From Rhizophagus irregularis (lineage: Eukaryota > Glomeromycota > Glomeromycetes > Glomerales > Glomeraceae): DNA of 64,000 bases. Below, in pieces: positions 1-13,182 of this stretch. The notes beneath the pieces are model-generated. The model saw only the letters and a program-made list of their open reading frames with translations, did no database searches and was not told the origin of the DNA. Location of the stretch: the NCBI RefSeq assembly GCF_026210795.1, contig NC_089436.1:2728001-2792000 (forward strand). The letters are read 5' to 3'. The first letter of the stretch is position 1. Each line of letters opens with the position of its first letter. Position numbers and translations under genes: made by a program.

Positions 1-1
1 A

Positions 2-1087
2 GATGATAGTAAATGTTTTAAATATTATAAAAAGTCAGCTGATCAAGGATATTTAGAAGCTCAATTTGAACTCGGAAATTGTTATGCAAAAGGAATTGGA
101 GCTGAAGTTGATAAAGTAAAAGCATTTGAATTATATGAAATAGCGGCTGAAAAAGGACATGTTATTGCACAATATAATTTAGGTAATTGCTATAAACATG
201 GAGATAATAATGTAGAAAAAGACAAAAGAAAATGTTTTGAATATTATAAAAAGTCAGCTTATCAGGGACATTTAGAAGCCCAATTTGAGCTTGGATGTTG
301 TTATTATAAGGGAATTGGGACTGAAGTTGATAAAACAAAAGCACTTGAATTATTTAGATTAGCAGGTGAAGGAGGACATAAAAAAGCACAAAATAATCTT
401 GGCGCTTTATATTGCAATGGTAATGGTATTGAAAGAGATTTAGAAAAAGCTTTTTACTGGTTTAGCAAAGCAGCAGAAAATGGATATAGAGTAGCACAAT
501 ATAATCTAGGTGAATGTTATGAATTGGGAAATGGTGTAGAAAAAGATGAAGTTAAAGCATTCGAATTTTATAATAAATCGGCTAATAGTGGGTATAAAAA
601 TGCAAAATTTCTGCTTGGATATTTTTATGTAAATGGTATTGGCACTGAAATTAATAAAGAAAAAGGATTTGAATTATATTATAAGGCAGCTGGTTGTCAT
701 TTCGATGTTACTCTCTTTGAAAATGATGAGTTAATTGTAAAAGATTTAGATAAAGTTAATTATTGGTACCATAAAGCTGCGGAAAATGATAATAAATTTG
801 CATTATATAAATTAGGAGAATTTTATGAATTAGGCAAAGGTGTTGGAAAGAATGATATTAGATCATTTGAATTTTATAAAAAATCAGCTGCTCAAGGATT
901 TGCTGACGCTCAATATAAAATTGGATATTATTATGAGAAAGGAATTGGAACTAATATAGATAAAGAAAAGGCATTTGAATTGTATAAAATAGCTGCAACA
1001 GAAGGAAATGTCAATGCACATAAAAGTCCTGTAGATTATATGAAAAAGTTGAAGACATTGTTATTAAAGAAAAGAAAAAAAAAATAG
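2..1087 (+). CDS. Sel1-repeat protein, 3' end only (kinase/Sel1 family)
   Basis: The frame is open from base 2 to the TAG at 1085-1087, about 361 codons, so the 5' part lies outside the window. A Met at 524 is internal to the array and is not the start, because Sel1 units continue upstream in the same frame. About ten Sel1 units of roughly 36 residues are visible, with KAFELYK, AQYNLG and GIGTEVDK-type motifs. Sel1 repeats are helical-hairpin solenoids that act as protein-protein scaffolds. The tail ends in a Lys-rich stretch after the last degenerate repeat. The last units (IVKDLDKVNYWY, ALYKLGEFYELGKGV) align with the C-terminal end of the minus-strand gene at 4208-9958, so this is probably the end of a similar kinase-Sel1 protein. 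The two genes converge tail to tail with 3.1 kb between them. Confidence 0.85.
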   Translation, partial: DDSKCFKYYKKSADQGYLEAQFELGNCYAKGIGAEVDKVKAFELYEIAAEKGHVIAQYNLGNCYKHGDNNVEKDKRKCFEYYKKSAYQGHLEAQFELGCCYYKGIGTEVDKTKALELFRLAGEGGHKKAQNNLGALYCNGNGIERDLEKAFYWFSKAAENGYRVAQYNLGECYELGNGVEKDEVKAFEFYNKSANSGYKNAKFLLGYFYVNGIGTEINKEKGFELYYKAAGCHFDVTLFENDELIVKDLDKVNYWYHKAAENDNKFALYKLGEFYELGKGVGKNDIRSFEFYKKSAAQGFADAQYKIGYYYEKGIGTNIDKEKAFELYKIAATEGNVNAHKSPVDYMKKLKTLLLKKRKKK

Positions 1088-4000
1088 AAAATAAAAAAAA
1101 ATTTAGAAAATGGTTGACAGAGGTGTTTAATGCTCTTTTACAATGAATCCAATTTATTAGTTATATTTTAAATTAAATATTTATCATTATTTATATTCTC
1201 ACTTTTCAGTTTTCACAAATTCTTAGTTAGTTCTTTCCTCTTTGCTTACAATTTTTGTATTTTTATGCTTACAATGTACTGACATCTTATTTTATTTATT
1301 ATTATTTTATATTTTTTTTATAAATAAATACCAAACTTTACATAGTATTAATATATATAAATTAACGCAATTCTCCAGTTAATAATTTTGATTCAATCTA
1401 CCATTCATTTATTCTTAATTAGCTCGGAGGGGTTTACTATATGGTGAACTAAAGTATTATGGCCCGAACAATAAAACAAATATGATGAATTCACATATCG
1501 AATAATTCAATCGCAAATTTACTTTAATTTGATTCTCGAACTTAATTTTGTTAAAACCATAGTTTTTAGTACTTGGTAATCACAAGAAAGGTTTAAAGAC
1601 AGACGTAAACACTAAAATTTCCTAAGAGTTATTCAATACAGGTGCGAACATTTTACTAAAAATTAACTCTGAAACTTTTCCTGATAACAGTTAAATGGTG
1701 AGTTTTGGGTTGTAGTAATCTCCTAGATAATTTTTTTATTGTATTTTCAAATTATTATGTTCAGGCACAGATTATTTTTGTTTTATTCGGCCGCATCATT
1801 TCAAATGTTTATTTACGAGAACCTAAAAATTTTGTTTGTGTGACCTTACATAAATGATATTTCCAGGAAATTTTATTAAATGTTTCTAGTATTGCGCTTT
1901 AATGAACTAATTCGTGAATTAATTATCAAGGTCAGTTTTACTATTACACATCTTAAGATAACTCCTTGACGCATGTACAGTAAGTCTTTAAGAGAAAATT
2001 CATTTTAATCAAATTTATATAAAGAAAAATTCACAATATAAAAATTTCTGAATAAATTAAAATTTGCTTCAAAAAATGACAATGATTAATTATTAAAATG
2101 TTTAAAGATTTTTTTTTTTTTCATCAAACAAAATTTATGCGGATACTAACTAAAAGTGATTATAATTATCAAATCATTACTAATTTATGCTAGTATTTAA
2201 TTTTGATGTAATTCTTAAGTTCTAATGACATCATGATTTGACATCATCTTCAGGAGCTTATAATATTTAAGACTAAAACTAAAGTTGAAATGTCATGGAA
2301 ATTAAATCAACTTTCGTACTTATTTTATCATCCTAAGCGCACATTATAAAGAAATTAAGCCATAAGTAGACTAATAAATTTTTAAAAATATAATAAATAG
2401 TTAAATAACAAATAATAAATTAGAAGATAAACTATAAATAGGGGTCTGTTTAAAATACTCAATTTACTTTAAAAATAAACAATAATATTTTCATATTATT
2501 GCAACACATAACAAATAAAATTAATGTATTTTAAGTACTAGGTCATTAGGTAATCCATAAAGTCGTAACCGACCTAATTTCCAGCGTATTTTAGGCTATA
2601 TTCACGTGAAATTTTATAATTAATTTATACAGTAGTATAAAACGAACTTCATTTAAATAGTACATATCTTGTGCAACTTAAATAGATTCAGATTTTACTT
2701 TGTTTTGGCAAAATCATTTACTAATCGGTAAATCTACCCATTCAAGAAATTATACATAGTTATAGTCTTCTGGCTTACAAATTGAATCTTACCAATACCA
2801 GCAGGATTTCCACTAGTCATCCTTCCATTACTCATAATCTTTTACATCATAATTCTTCAGTAAAGGTTTATTTCAATACAAATAATTTTGGTATCGGATA
2901 TAATTTGCCAACACGGTTTCCATTGGTTATATTTAAAACTTACTTTATTGAGAAAAACATACATATTTCTTTTTTTAACAAAAATTTTATAAATTTTACG
3001 AAATAATTTAAATTAAGTTACTAAAAAAAATATTTTTAATCTAAAAGTAGAAATTACACCAATTTTTTTCGGGTCATATTTTTTCCAGTTTATGCAAATT
3101 TTGTACTTGTATTACCTTTCCATTTAAAATTTGTACTCTACGATTGATTATATAAATATTCTCTCATATAAAGGTTCAAATAATTAGTAATTAATGCATC
3201 TTTCCATTCTAGTTATTTTTAATTTTAAAATATTTTAAAAAATATTAAATTTTAAAAACATCATTAACATATCAAATAATAAAACGTTAACGAAAATGCA
3301 AAAAGTAAAATCGTGCCAAGAATTCTGGTTCGGTTTAATTCGAGCCAAGTATCAAAATATGGACAAACGCAGGCTTTTAATCGTAAATTTATTTTGAATT
3401 TGATTATTATGTGAATTTTTTCTTTTTTCTCCTACTTTCTAATCAATTAAAAATAATTGTTAATTAAATTCATAAAATCTTAAATCTTTATCAAAATTTT
3501 TAAAATACTAATGAATACAATATACCCTTATTATTAATGGTTGCTGAGCTAATTGTCAACCAAAAAAATTTTTTTTTTCTAATATAATTGGTTCAGGTAA
3601 TTTTTTTTGAAAAAAGCTAAAAGTATCACTAATTAGTTTATATTAATCTTATTTTATTTTATTTATTTATTTTTGGTGCATTATCGAAGCTACAATAATG
3701 CTTCGATGTAATCCTAACCATAAGTTTATAGATGGTACCATTTTTTATTTTAAATATTTTTAAAGTTATTGAATGTCGTAACGCCAATTTTTGTAAAAAT
3801 ACTGAAAAAGTTAATTTTTCAATTACACTTTAAGAAAACAGTTAAATAATACTATTTCTGGTTGATTATTAATTAATATTTTTTTTCATCATTTATACTT
3901 TGTTATTAGAATTGTTGCCTTTAAATAATTTTTAATAAAAAACGATTCTTTCCATAGATAACGCGATATCAAAAAAAAAACATTTTTGTTCAAGACGTGA

Positions 4001-4207
4001 AGAGAGAAATTCAAGTAAAAATTATGGATTTTATCATTATATTTAAGTAACTGAACGTAACGTTAAAAGAATAGATTTTATTATGATAAATATAAAATGT
4101 ACAGTAATAACAGTAAGTAAAATTTAAATATGAACATTCAAATTGAAATTATGTACTTTTAACAAAGGTGATAATAACAATCACATTTGCTTAGTAGGTT
4201 TGCTATT
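1088..4207. other. intergenic, no gene recognised
   Basis: AT-rich spacer between two convergent Sel1 genes. It holds homopolymer A/T runs and stop codons in all frames. A 74-codon ORF at 2782-3006 has no recognisable domain or splice context. Near 1836 there is a short match to the end of the GGCCACAC MITE family, with no partner found. Confidence 0.6.
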
Positions 4208-7200
4208 TTATTCATTGCGATTCAAACATTCTTTATCTTGTTTGTGAAATAATGCAAGACATTTTTTCGCATCACTATTTCCTCCCTCAGCTGCTTCTTT
4301 ATATAAATTATATGCTTTTTCTTTATTAATATCAACTATAATTCCATGAAAAAAGTAAAATCCAATTTTATATTTACCATTTATACACCCCCTTTCAGCT
4401 GCTTGATTATAATAATCAAATGCTCTAGTTACATCTTTAATAACACCTTTTCCTAATTCATATATTTCTCCTAATTTATATAATGCCATTTTATTATCAT
4501 TTTCTGCTGATTTTTGATACCAATAATTAACTTCATTTAAATCTTTTACTATTTCTTCATTTTTATAGATTGATTTAAGACAGTCTAGTACATTACTATT
4601 TCCTTTTTCAGCCACTTCGTTATATAATTCAAACCCCCTTTTTCTGTTTATTTTTGTTCCAATTCCGTTTACATAGCAATACCCAAGATGAAATTTTGCA
4701 TTGATATGTCCCTTTTCGGCTGATTTTTCATATAATTCAAATGCTTTAGTTTTATCTATATCTGTACCTAGTCCTAATTCATAACATATAGCTAAGCTAT
4801 TATATACATATTCATCTGCTGCTTTCTGGAGCCAATAAACGGCTTTTTTAGGATCCCTTTCAGGTACTTCGCCTTTCATGTATAGATAACCAAGATTAAG
4901 TTGCGCTATTTTATCATTTTTTTCAGCTGCTTCTTTATATAATTCAAATGCCTTTGGTTTATTGATTTCTGTTCCAATTCCTTCATCATAACAATAACCA
5001 AGACTAACTTGAGCAGGTAAATACCCTTGATCAGCTGCTATTTTATATAATTCAAATGCTTTTTTTTTATTGATTTCTATTCCAATTCCTTCATTATAAC
5101 ATCTGCCTAAATTATATTGTGCTTTATTATATCCACTATCTGCTGCTTTGTTATACCAATAAACAGCTTGTTTTGAATTCTTTCTAGTTCCTTCGCCATT
5201 TTCATATAATATTCCTAAATAACTTTGTGCAATTTTATTTTCTTTTTCAGCTGCTATTTTGTATAATTCAAATGCTTTTGTTTTATCAACTTCAGTACCA
5301 ATGCCTTCACAATAACAATATCCAATTAACTTGAGCATCTAAATATCCTTGTTCAGCAGATTTTTCATAACATTTAAATGCTTTTCTTTCATCTTTTTCT
5401 ACACCAATTCCATTTTCATAACATCTGCCTAAATTATATTGTGCTTTATTATATCCACTACCTGCTGCTTTGTTATACCAATAAACAGCTTGTTTTAAAT
5501 TCTTTTCAGTTCTTTCGCCATTTTCATATAATATACCTAAATAATTTTGTGCAATTTTATTTTCTTTTTCAGCTGCTATTTTGCATAATTCAAATGCTTT
5601 TGTTTTATCAACTTCAGTACCAATACCTACATAATAACAATATCCAATTTTAACTTGAGCATCTAAACATCCTTGCTCAGCTGATTTCTTATAATATTCA
5701 AATGCTTTATTTTCATTTTTTTCAACACCAAATCCATTTTGATAACTTATACCTAGATTATATTGTGCCAATACATTTCCATTTTCTGCTGCTTTGTTAA
5801 ACCAATAAATGGCTTGTTTTAAATCCTTTTTTATATCTTCACCATTTACATATAAGTAACCTATTTTATTTTGTGCTATACTATCACCTTTTTCTGCAGC
5901 TTCTTTATATAATTCAAATGCCATTATTTCATTAACTTTGGTTCCAATTCCTTCATGGTAACAACAACCAAGTTTATGTTGAGCATCTAAATATCCTTGT
6001 TCGGCTGATTTCTTATAGTATTCAAAGGCTTTTCTTTCATCTTTTTCTACACCAATTCCATTTTGATAACATGTAGCTAAATTACATTGTGCTACTTCAT
6101 ATCCATTTTCTGCTGCTTCATTATACCAATAAACAGCTTGTTTTGAATTTACTTCTATTCCTTCGCCATACTCATAAGAATATCCTAATGCATTTTGTGC
6201 AGCAATATGTCCTCTCTCAGCTGCTTCTTTATATAATTCAAATGCTTTTGTTTTATTAATTTCTGTTCCAATCCCTTTATCATAACAATTTCCAAGTTCA
6301 AATTGTGCGCTTAAATATTCTTGTCCAGCTGATTTTTTAAAATATTTAAATGCTTTTTTTTCATTTTTTTCAACATAGCTGTAATGTATGCCTAAGTTAT
6401 ATTGTGCTATCTCATCTCCATGATTTGCTTTTGCATTATTGGTTGTAGTATTAAAATAGCAATATCCAAGCTTAAATTGAACATTTAAATATTCTTCAGC
6501 TGAATTTTTAAATTCTCTGGCTTCATTTTTTTTAATTTGATAGTGTCTATCCAAATTATATTGTGCTGTTTCATTTCCACTTTCTGCTGCTTTATTATAC
6601 CAATAAACAGCTTGTTTTATATCTTTTTTTGTCCCTTCACCTTTTTCATATAAACATCCTAAACAATTTTGTGCCCAACTATTTCCCTTTTCTGCTACTA
6701 CTTTGTATAATTCAAATGCCTTTGTTTTATTAATTTCTGTCCCAATTCCTTCATCATAACAAAATCCAAGTTGAAATATAGCATCTAAATATCCTCGATC
6801 TGCTGATATTTTATAATACTCAAATGCTTTTTTTTCATCTTTTACAACACCATTTCCACCTTCATAACATCTGCCTAAATTATATTGTGCTTTATTATAT
6901 CCACTATCTGCTGCTTTGTTATACCAATAAACAGCTTGTTTTGAATTTTCTTCTATTCCTTCGCCATACTCATAAAAAGATCCTAATGCATTTTGTGCAG
7001 CAATATGTCCTCTCTCAGCTGCTTTTTTATATAGTTCAAATGCTTTTGTTAAATTAAGTTCTGTTCCAATCCCTTTATAATAACAATATGCAAGTTGATC
7101 TAATGAATTTAGATTCATATATTTCATTGATATTTTAAAATATTCAAAATCTTTCTGATTACTAATTTTATTATTATTATTAGGTACTAGACATTTTGTA

Positions 7201-9958
7201 CTTTCATTGGCAAGTTTTTCAAATAACTTAAATGCCTTTACCTCATCTTTATCAACTCCTTCTCCAGTTCTATAGTGCAAACCTAATAAATATTGTGCAT
7301 GTTTATATCCTTTCTCAGCAATTATCTTAACTAACTCATATGCTTTCACTCTATTTGTTTCAGTTCCTAACCCGTATCCATAGTAATAAATAAGCTGAGA
7401 TTGTGCATTTATGTATTCTTGCTCAGCTGATTTCTTATATAATTCAAATGCTTTTCTTGCGTCTTTTCTCACACCATGTCCCAATTGATAGCATCCACCT
7501 AAATTAAATTGTGCAAATTTACATCCATTTGCTGCCGCTTTTTGCAAATAATAAAATGATTTTTCACAATTTGATTTTAATAATATTTTACCAATGTAGT
7601 ATAATCCAAGTTGGCTTAATCTTTTTGAAAATAATGTTTTGTAAAATCTAATTTTCTTATGCTTGTCTATCTTAGAACTTATTGTTTTGTTATAATAATT
7701 TTTAAGATTATTTTTTGCTACAATATTTCCATTATTTGCTGCTTTTTCATACCAATATTTTGCCTGCGTTGTATCCAATTTGGTTCCAATTCCATTATAA
7801 AAACAATCTCCAAGTTTTAGTTGAGCATCAACAATTTTTTTATTAGCCAATGTTTTATAATATTTAAATGCTTTAATTTCATTTTTATCGATTCCTCTTC
7901 CTAATCTATAGCAGTTTGCAAGATAAAGTTTTGCACTTGTATTACCACTTTTAGCTGCTTTTTTATACCAATAAACTGATTCTACTTCATTATTTATTGA
8001 TTCATAAAGTTTTCCTAAATAAAATTGGCCAATAATACTTCCATTTTTTGCTGATTCTTGATAGTATTTAAAAGCCAAAGGATGGTCTAAGGTTGTTCCA
8101 TATCCATCATAATAACATTTGGCAAGATAAACTTTAGCAATCAAACAATTATCATTTGCTGCTTTTGAAAACAGTTCAAATGATTTAATGCTATTTTCTT
8201 CTTTTTCATCTACACCAATATTATAATAATAAAATAATCCAAGAAGCCATCCATATTTTGATTCATTTTTATTACTTGATAACCAATCTATAAGATTATT
8301 AAAAATTGATTGCAACATCTTTTTGGTAAGTAGTTGTTGAACTTGATCAAAGGTATATAAGAGATTGTTAAAATCTTGATATATTTTTTTAGTAATTATC
8401 AGTTGAATTTGATCGTCAAAGGTAATTCCACCATCGTGTTTTGTAATTATATAATCAATTAATCCATCAACTATTGCACCAGATTTCGTCTCGTTCATAT
8501 CTATAGATTTTTGGTCTAACGTGTCTGACAAGCTTGATAGATTACTTTTAGACTCCATAATATCCGTATGATTTTGTGAACTTGAGTTACTTTCATATAT
8601 ATTATTTTCTAACGATGCAATATGTGAAGTACTAGTAATGTTTAGGTCTTTATTTATATCCACGGTCACATTGCTTGACTTTGAGATTGATCCGTATTTT
8701 GCCGATGATGAATAAGTACCTTCATTGAAACTATAACTAGTAATTTCAGAAGGAATGGATTCTTTAAGCGTTAAAATAACTACTTGCATATTTGGACGTT
8801 CATTTGATTCATTTTTCCAACATTCTAACCAATTAATAAATAAAATTAATAAACATAATGTATACTAAAATACAGTATTAATCATATAATTTAATTTGTT
8901 ACCTGTATATAAATCTCTATATTTATCAGGAGTTCCATCAATAACTTTTTCCCTTTTACCATTTATTAAAGATAAACTAAAATTAGCATCATGTTCAATA
9001 CCTTCACCGGAAAATGGTTTGTGTCCACTTGAAATTTGCCACAATAAAACTCCAACGCTATACACGTCTGATTTTTTATTTAATTTATAATTTTGATCAT
9101 TGAGTCTCTTCGGATCCACGTAGGGTATTACACCACATATTCTCGATGTGAAACTTGATGTTTCAGTAACTTTTTTTGATAAACCAAAGTCTGCTAATTT
9201 AATACTTTTTTGGTGTATAAGTATATTCCCTGAATGCTAAATTGTACAAAAAATTTCATTAATCATATAACATGTTACAATAAAAACAATAATGATTAAC
9301 ATATATTACCAGATCACGATGAACAATATCATTATCATGTAAATATCCTACAGCATTTGCCAGCTGTAACGCTAAACGAAATTTATCATTCCAATCCAGA
9401 TTATTAAAATTTTTGTCTAAATAAGTATTTAACGTACCACCATTGGCATATTCCAGTACTAATGAATAATTGTTTATATGTTGAGTTGGATCTGCTAAAT
9501 AATAAATATTTTTATATGCATTTAGTAAGGAAAGTATAAAATTAATTTATTTATTTCATTGCAAATTTTTAATACTTACTGATTTCTATTTTTGTGATTC
9601 CATGAAATCGTATGATGTTTCCATAGTCATCAATACTTCTGTGTAACTTTAACTGTTGACGTATTACATAAAGTATTATTAATTATCATTAATTAATTCA
9701 TAGTACCGACTATTAAATATTTACCTCTTTTATGATTTCTTCAAGAGTTTGTTTATCATTACTAAAAGATTTCAAGGCGAAGAAATGATCATCAGTATTT
9801 TTCCAATTAGCACGATTGACTTCTCCATAAGAACCATTTCCTATTGGTCGAATATTTTTGAAGTCTGAATATTCATAATATTTGATATGTTCATCGGCAA
9901 TTGACCTTTCCAGCCAATCAATATAATTATTTGAATCTTTTAAAGTTTTAACTGTCAT
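4208..9958 (-). CDS. TKL-like protein kinase with long Sel1-repeat tail (frameshifted)
   Basis: Five exons on the minus strand: 9725-9958, 9580-9652, 9310-9494, 8903-9236 and 4208-8824. Splice sites are GT-AG and match the paralogue at 61230. The start (ATG at 9956-9958) gives a 78-codon first exon, as in the paralogue. The N-terminal kinase domain shows a Gly loop (GNGSYGEV), FALK lysine, HRDL with HSGNIL, DFGLSKK, and YVDPK where most kinases have APE, so the catalytic residues are present. A Ser/Asn-rich linker follows, then about 38 Sel1 units with strong internal periodicity. The likely role is a cytoplasmic signalling kinase with a scaffold tail. A 2-nt deletion at 5324-5329 shifts the frame in unit 28 and gives a stop at 5307-5309; the downstream frame then runs cleanly to the TAA at 4208. 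Without the shift the protein would be about 1,814 residues. It is either a recent pseudogene, an assembly error, or a truncated kinase with about 28 units. Confidence 0.85.
5324..5329 (-). other. 2-nt frameshift in Sel1 array
   Basis: On the plus strand the sequence reads CCAATTAACTTG here, whereas the same position of the preceding repeat (5643-5656) reads CCAATTTTAACTTG. Loss of two T (two A on the coding strand) explains why two long frames overlap at 5307-5338, each carrying perfect Sel1 units on its own side. Confidence 0.85.
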
Positions 9959-10810
9959 GTTTTTATTTATTTATTTTCCGGATTAAAGTTGAATGTGTAA
10001 AGTTGGACGTATTTGCGTATTCTTTTATATTCAATGATAGATCGGCGAAAATTTCGTTACGAAATTGGCAAATCTAAATGGTCATTGTTCTTAATAGGAA
10101 ATCATCGCCTCAAATTATGTTACATTCGTAAAACATAGTACAAAAATGCAAATTAATTTTGGAATATTCCTAACTTCTTATTATTAATAGAATATATAAA
10201 TTTAGAATATTTTTATTTATAATATAAAATACATAAAAAAAGAAATAAATTCTTTCATCGGTGAGAAAACTCCGCACGCATAATATGTAAACAAATAAAA
10301 AAAAAAGGAAATTATAATTAGATTTTTTTTTCTTTTTTTAAAGAAAAATACAATCAAATTTGATACTCTTTCATGAATATGGTAAGTATTACAATAATTA
10401 TATATAATATTTCGATATTTCGCTGCTGGATTTCAAGAAAAAAAAAAATTATGAATATTGTGCTCAAAAATCGCTAAAATAAGGCATAGTACAACATAAG
10501 GATTTTTCTTGATATTTTTTAATTTTCCAAATTATTTTTTTAAAAAAAAATAACGAAATTAACAACTTTAAAAGATTACGAGCCGAAATTCTAAAATTAT
10601 GCTGAATGATATTTTATCTCATAAATCATAGAATTAAATTAAATAAGAACTAAAATTTGAAAATAAAAATTGAAAGCAAAAATATTTTTTTAACGTTATC
10701 TGAACATTAAAAAAAAAAATTTTCATACGTACCATTTCAAAAGTTATTTTAGACATCCTAAATTTATAAAGATCGAAACAGAAGTTTATGCTCTATTTTA
10801 TTCACAAATA

Positions 10811-10841
<31 letters not shown>

Positions 10842-10903
10842 ATCACTCAAGTATAAATCATTATTGGTATCTTGGTATCTTTTATTTTGTTTTTAATTTA
10901 TAA
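9959..10903. other. intergenic, upstream of kinase/Sel1 gene
   Basis: AT-rich DNA expected to contain the promoter of the minus-strand kinase gene. No gene is recognised. A (TA)n run lies at about 10810-10838. No clear promoter element could be assigned. Confidence 0.5.
10810..10838. repeat. (TA)n microsatellite
   Basis: Alternating TATATA tract of about 28 bp, immediately upstream of the Helitron-like element. Confidence 0.8.
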
Positions 10904-11336
10904 CTAGCAGCCCGTTGCTTCGCATCGGGTTGTATAAATTGATTGATCGTCATTTTTGATCACACGTTTATCAAATTTAGATCTTTGCTAAAGAATTTAT
11001 AACGTGGGGGGTCATTTTAATTTTGGGAGAAAATTGCAAAGGTATAATTCCGGCCCAGAATTATACAAATTTCCTTTTCCTGCACATTACAGCATTAGTA
11101 ATTAGAATGAATTTGCCGATCAAGTGGTCTTAACTATTAAGCATAGATCAGGCGCAAACACATTAATAGATCATATTAAATGTTACACAATATTAGTAAT
11201 TAATAATGTATGTCTATAAGAAAAACGTAATAGATCAGGTGTTAGAGGCGCAAAAACACATTGGACAATTCAAAGATTATTTATATAGACTAATCTAAAC
11301 GTTAGTCACACAAACACAATTTTTTAATTATATAGA
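10904..11336 (-). mobile_element. non-autonomous Helitron-like element
   Basis: Read on the minus strand, the element begins TCTATATAATTAAAA at 11336 and ends in a short hairpin (CCCG...CGGG around GCGAAGCAA) followed by CTAG at 10904. The flanking bases are A on the 5' side and T on the 3' side. This A-TC...CTAG-T layout without target duplication is the Helitron signature. It is 433 bp with no ORF. Its internal sequence is shared with a copy ending at 23975 (opposite orientation) and with 38420-38534. Confidence 0.65.
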
Positions 11337-13182
11337 TAAAGAATATTTTACAAATTTTCTTATAAAACGTTATTTGATTTTTTAATCATTTTTTAATAGC
11401 AAAAACATTTATTATTATAGATATATTTTTACAATTAGTAGTACAATACTAAACAGCTCTGATTGTTAGATATCTCATAAATTTGATGGCAATTTTTGTT
11501 TTAAACGTATCTCTGACAATTCTTAATTGGAAAATCAAGAAAAATGTCTCACAAAACTCGATCATTCATTATAAACAAATAAACACCAAATAAGCAAACA
11601 AATAACTATCCGTTTATCCGGTTAGATTGACATCAAGCAACACATAAAAGAATGTGTAGATCCTCATAATGCATTACATAATTCTGGCCCTGAAGAGATA
11701 ATAGTAAAATGAGTGCGTTATCAGCGGAACGGCCGGATTAACGAACTTGTCTTTTACACTGTTACACGAATTTTTATTTTAAGCTAGACTCAGTTCTAGG
11801 GCTCCACTTTTTTCAGGTTACTCAAAAGACCCGGTTTGACCTGAAAAATTTGGGGTTTTGATCCTAATTGGTCCATTGAAAAAAAATTTTTACATCAATA
11901 GATTACTTTGTGAATGATCTATTTATTTTGGAAAATTTAATTAGAGAAATTTAATTTAGAAGAATATTGGATGGATCTTGGACATAAATTATTAATTCTT
12001 TATTTATTTATTTTTTTTTTGGTAAAATGAGATACTTTCTATAAATTGAAACTTCTTTCCATACTGCAACTTAATACAGGCAACCAGCTATAAACAAGTA
12101 TAATTTTAAAGTTTCAATTTATAGCAATATTTTGGGATGAAATCGTAAAACCTTTCGTAGGATTCTTTAATATGATGTATTTAATGGTAATCAATTTGTG
12201 TAAATATAATAAAATTTTGGTTTTAAAAATTTTTTTTTTAAAACCGAATATATGTTGTCGAAATAATAACTTCAGAGCCGCAGAAACAGATTGTAGGTTA
12301 AACTGTCGTTTCATGCGTCTACATAATTTGATCAGATCAGGCCAAGAAAGTAAGTCGTAAAGAACGTAATTTTGCACGCATATGTACTACTTAATAAATA
12401 CTCATGTTGAATATTTATTACATTTATGTCAAATTTATTCATCTCTTTTTCTTTTATCGATGATGCTGTAAATATTTATTAATATTTTGTGATAATTTGA
12501 ATAACCAAACAGGGAGAAGGAATTATTTTAAAATACACATCAATCTTCTTTTCTCGTTAAAAAAAGCGATTTTTTCTGACACTACGGTCTATTACCACTT
12601 TTTATAAATGTTACATCCAAATTGAACAATAGTCATTCTATATTTTACAGAAAGAATACTAGACGGCTAAGTACTTGGGAGAGAAAAACGATATTTTAAT
12701 GTAATAGAAATCGAATTATTTAAATAATTGTTTAAAAATTTTGTCAGATAATAACATTTCAATATGTGATCATGGTAGATGAATGACAACTATAAGAGCC
12801 ATAAAATTGTTGAAGGTAATTTGAATTAATAGATATATTTAACATCAAAGATTATAGAATGTGGAGAAATCAATTAATAAATAGGAAAGTTTTATTTTTA
12901 TGTCAAATTATAGAACGTGATAAGGTCACACTAGACATTTTTGTGTTGAAATAAATCCATCGTTAATAGGATGAGAACCTAAATTAATAAGAAATTAAAA
13001 TCGTTAACGTGTAAAGATGATAGTCGAAAATTAAAAGATAATTTTATTTTAATTCAGCAAAATTAAAGAGAATAAAGAGCGAAGAAGAGGGAAATATAAA
13101 ATATAATAAGAATAAGGTGATTCATACTTAGGACGAAAAATATAAAAGAGAAATCCAAAAGTAAAAATCATGAGGCGATAGT
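11337..13182. other. intergenic, no gene recognised
   Basis: AT-rich. Contains a dispersed repeat at about 11655-11715 (gaatgtgtagatcct and ggccctgaagagataatag) also found near 51624-51705. Overlapping short frames at 12114-12377 (-) and 12172-12360 (+) lack domains and conserved context. Confidence 0.5.

Noticed and set aside
524-1087. Met at 524 as a gene start
   Set aside because: Sel1 repeats continue upstream in the same frame to base 2, so this is an internal Met.
1560-1850. A third GGCCACAC MITE
   Set aside because: Only one end-like string (TTTGTGTGACC) is present; no partner or body similarity.
5378-5653. Plus-strand frames inside the Sel1 array (also 6824-7057)
   Set aside because: Antisense shadows of the repetitive kinase/Sel1 gene, rich in LF/HQ.
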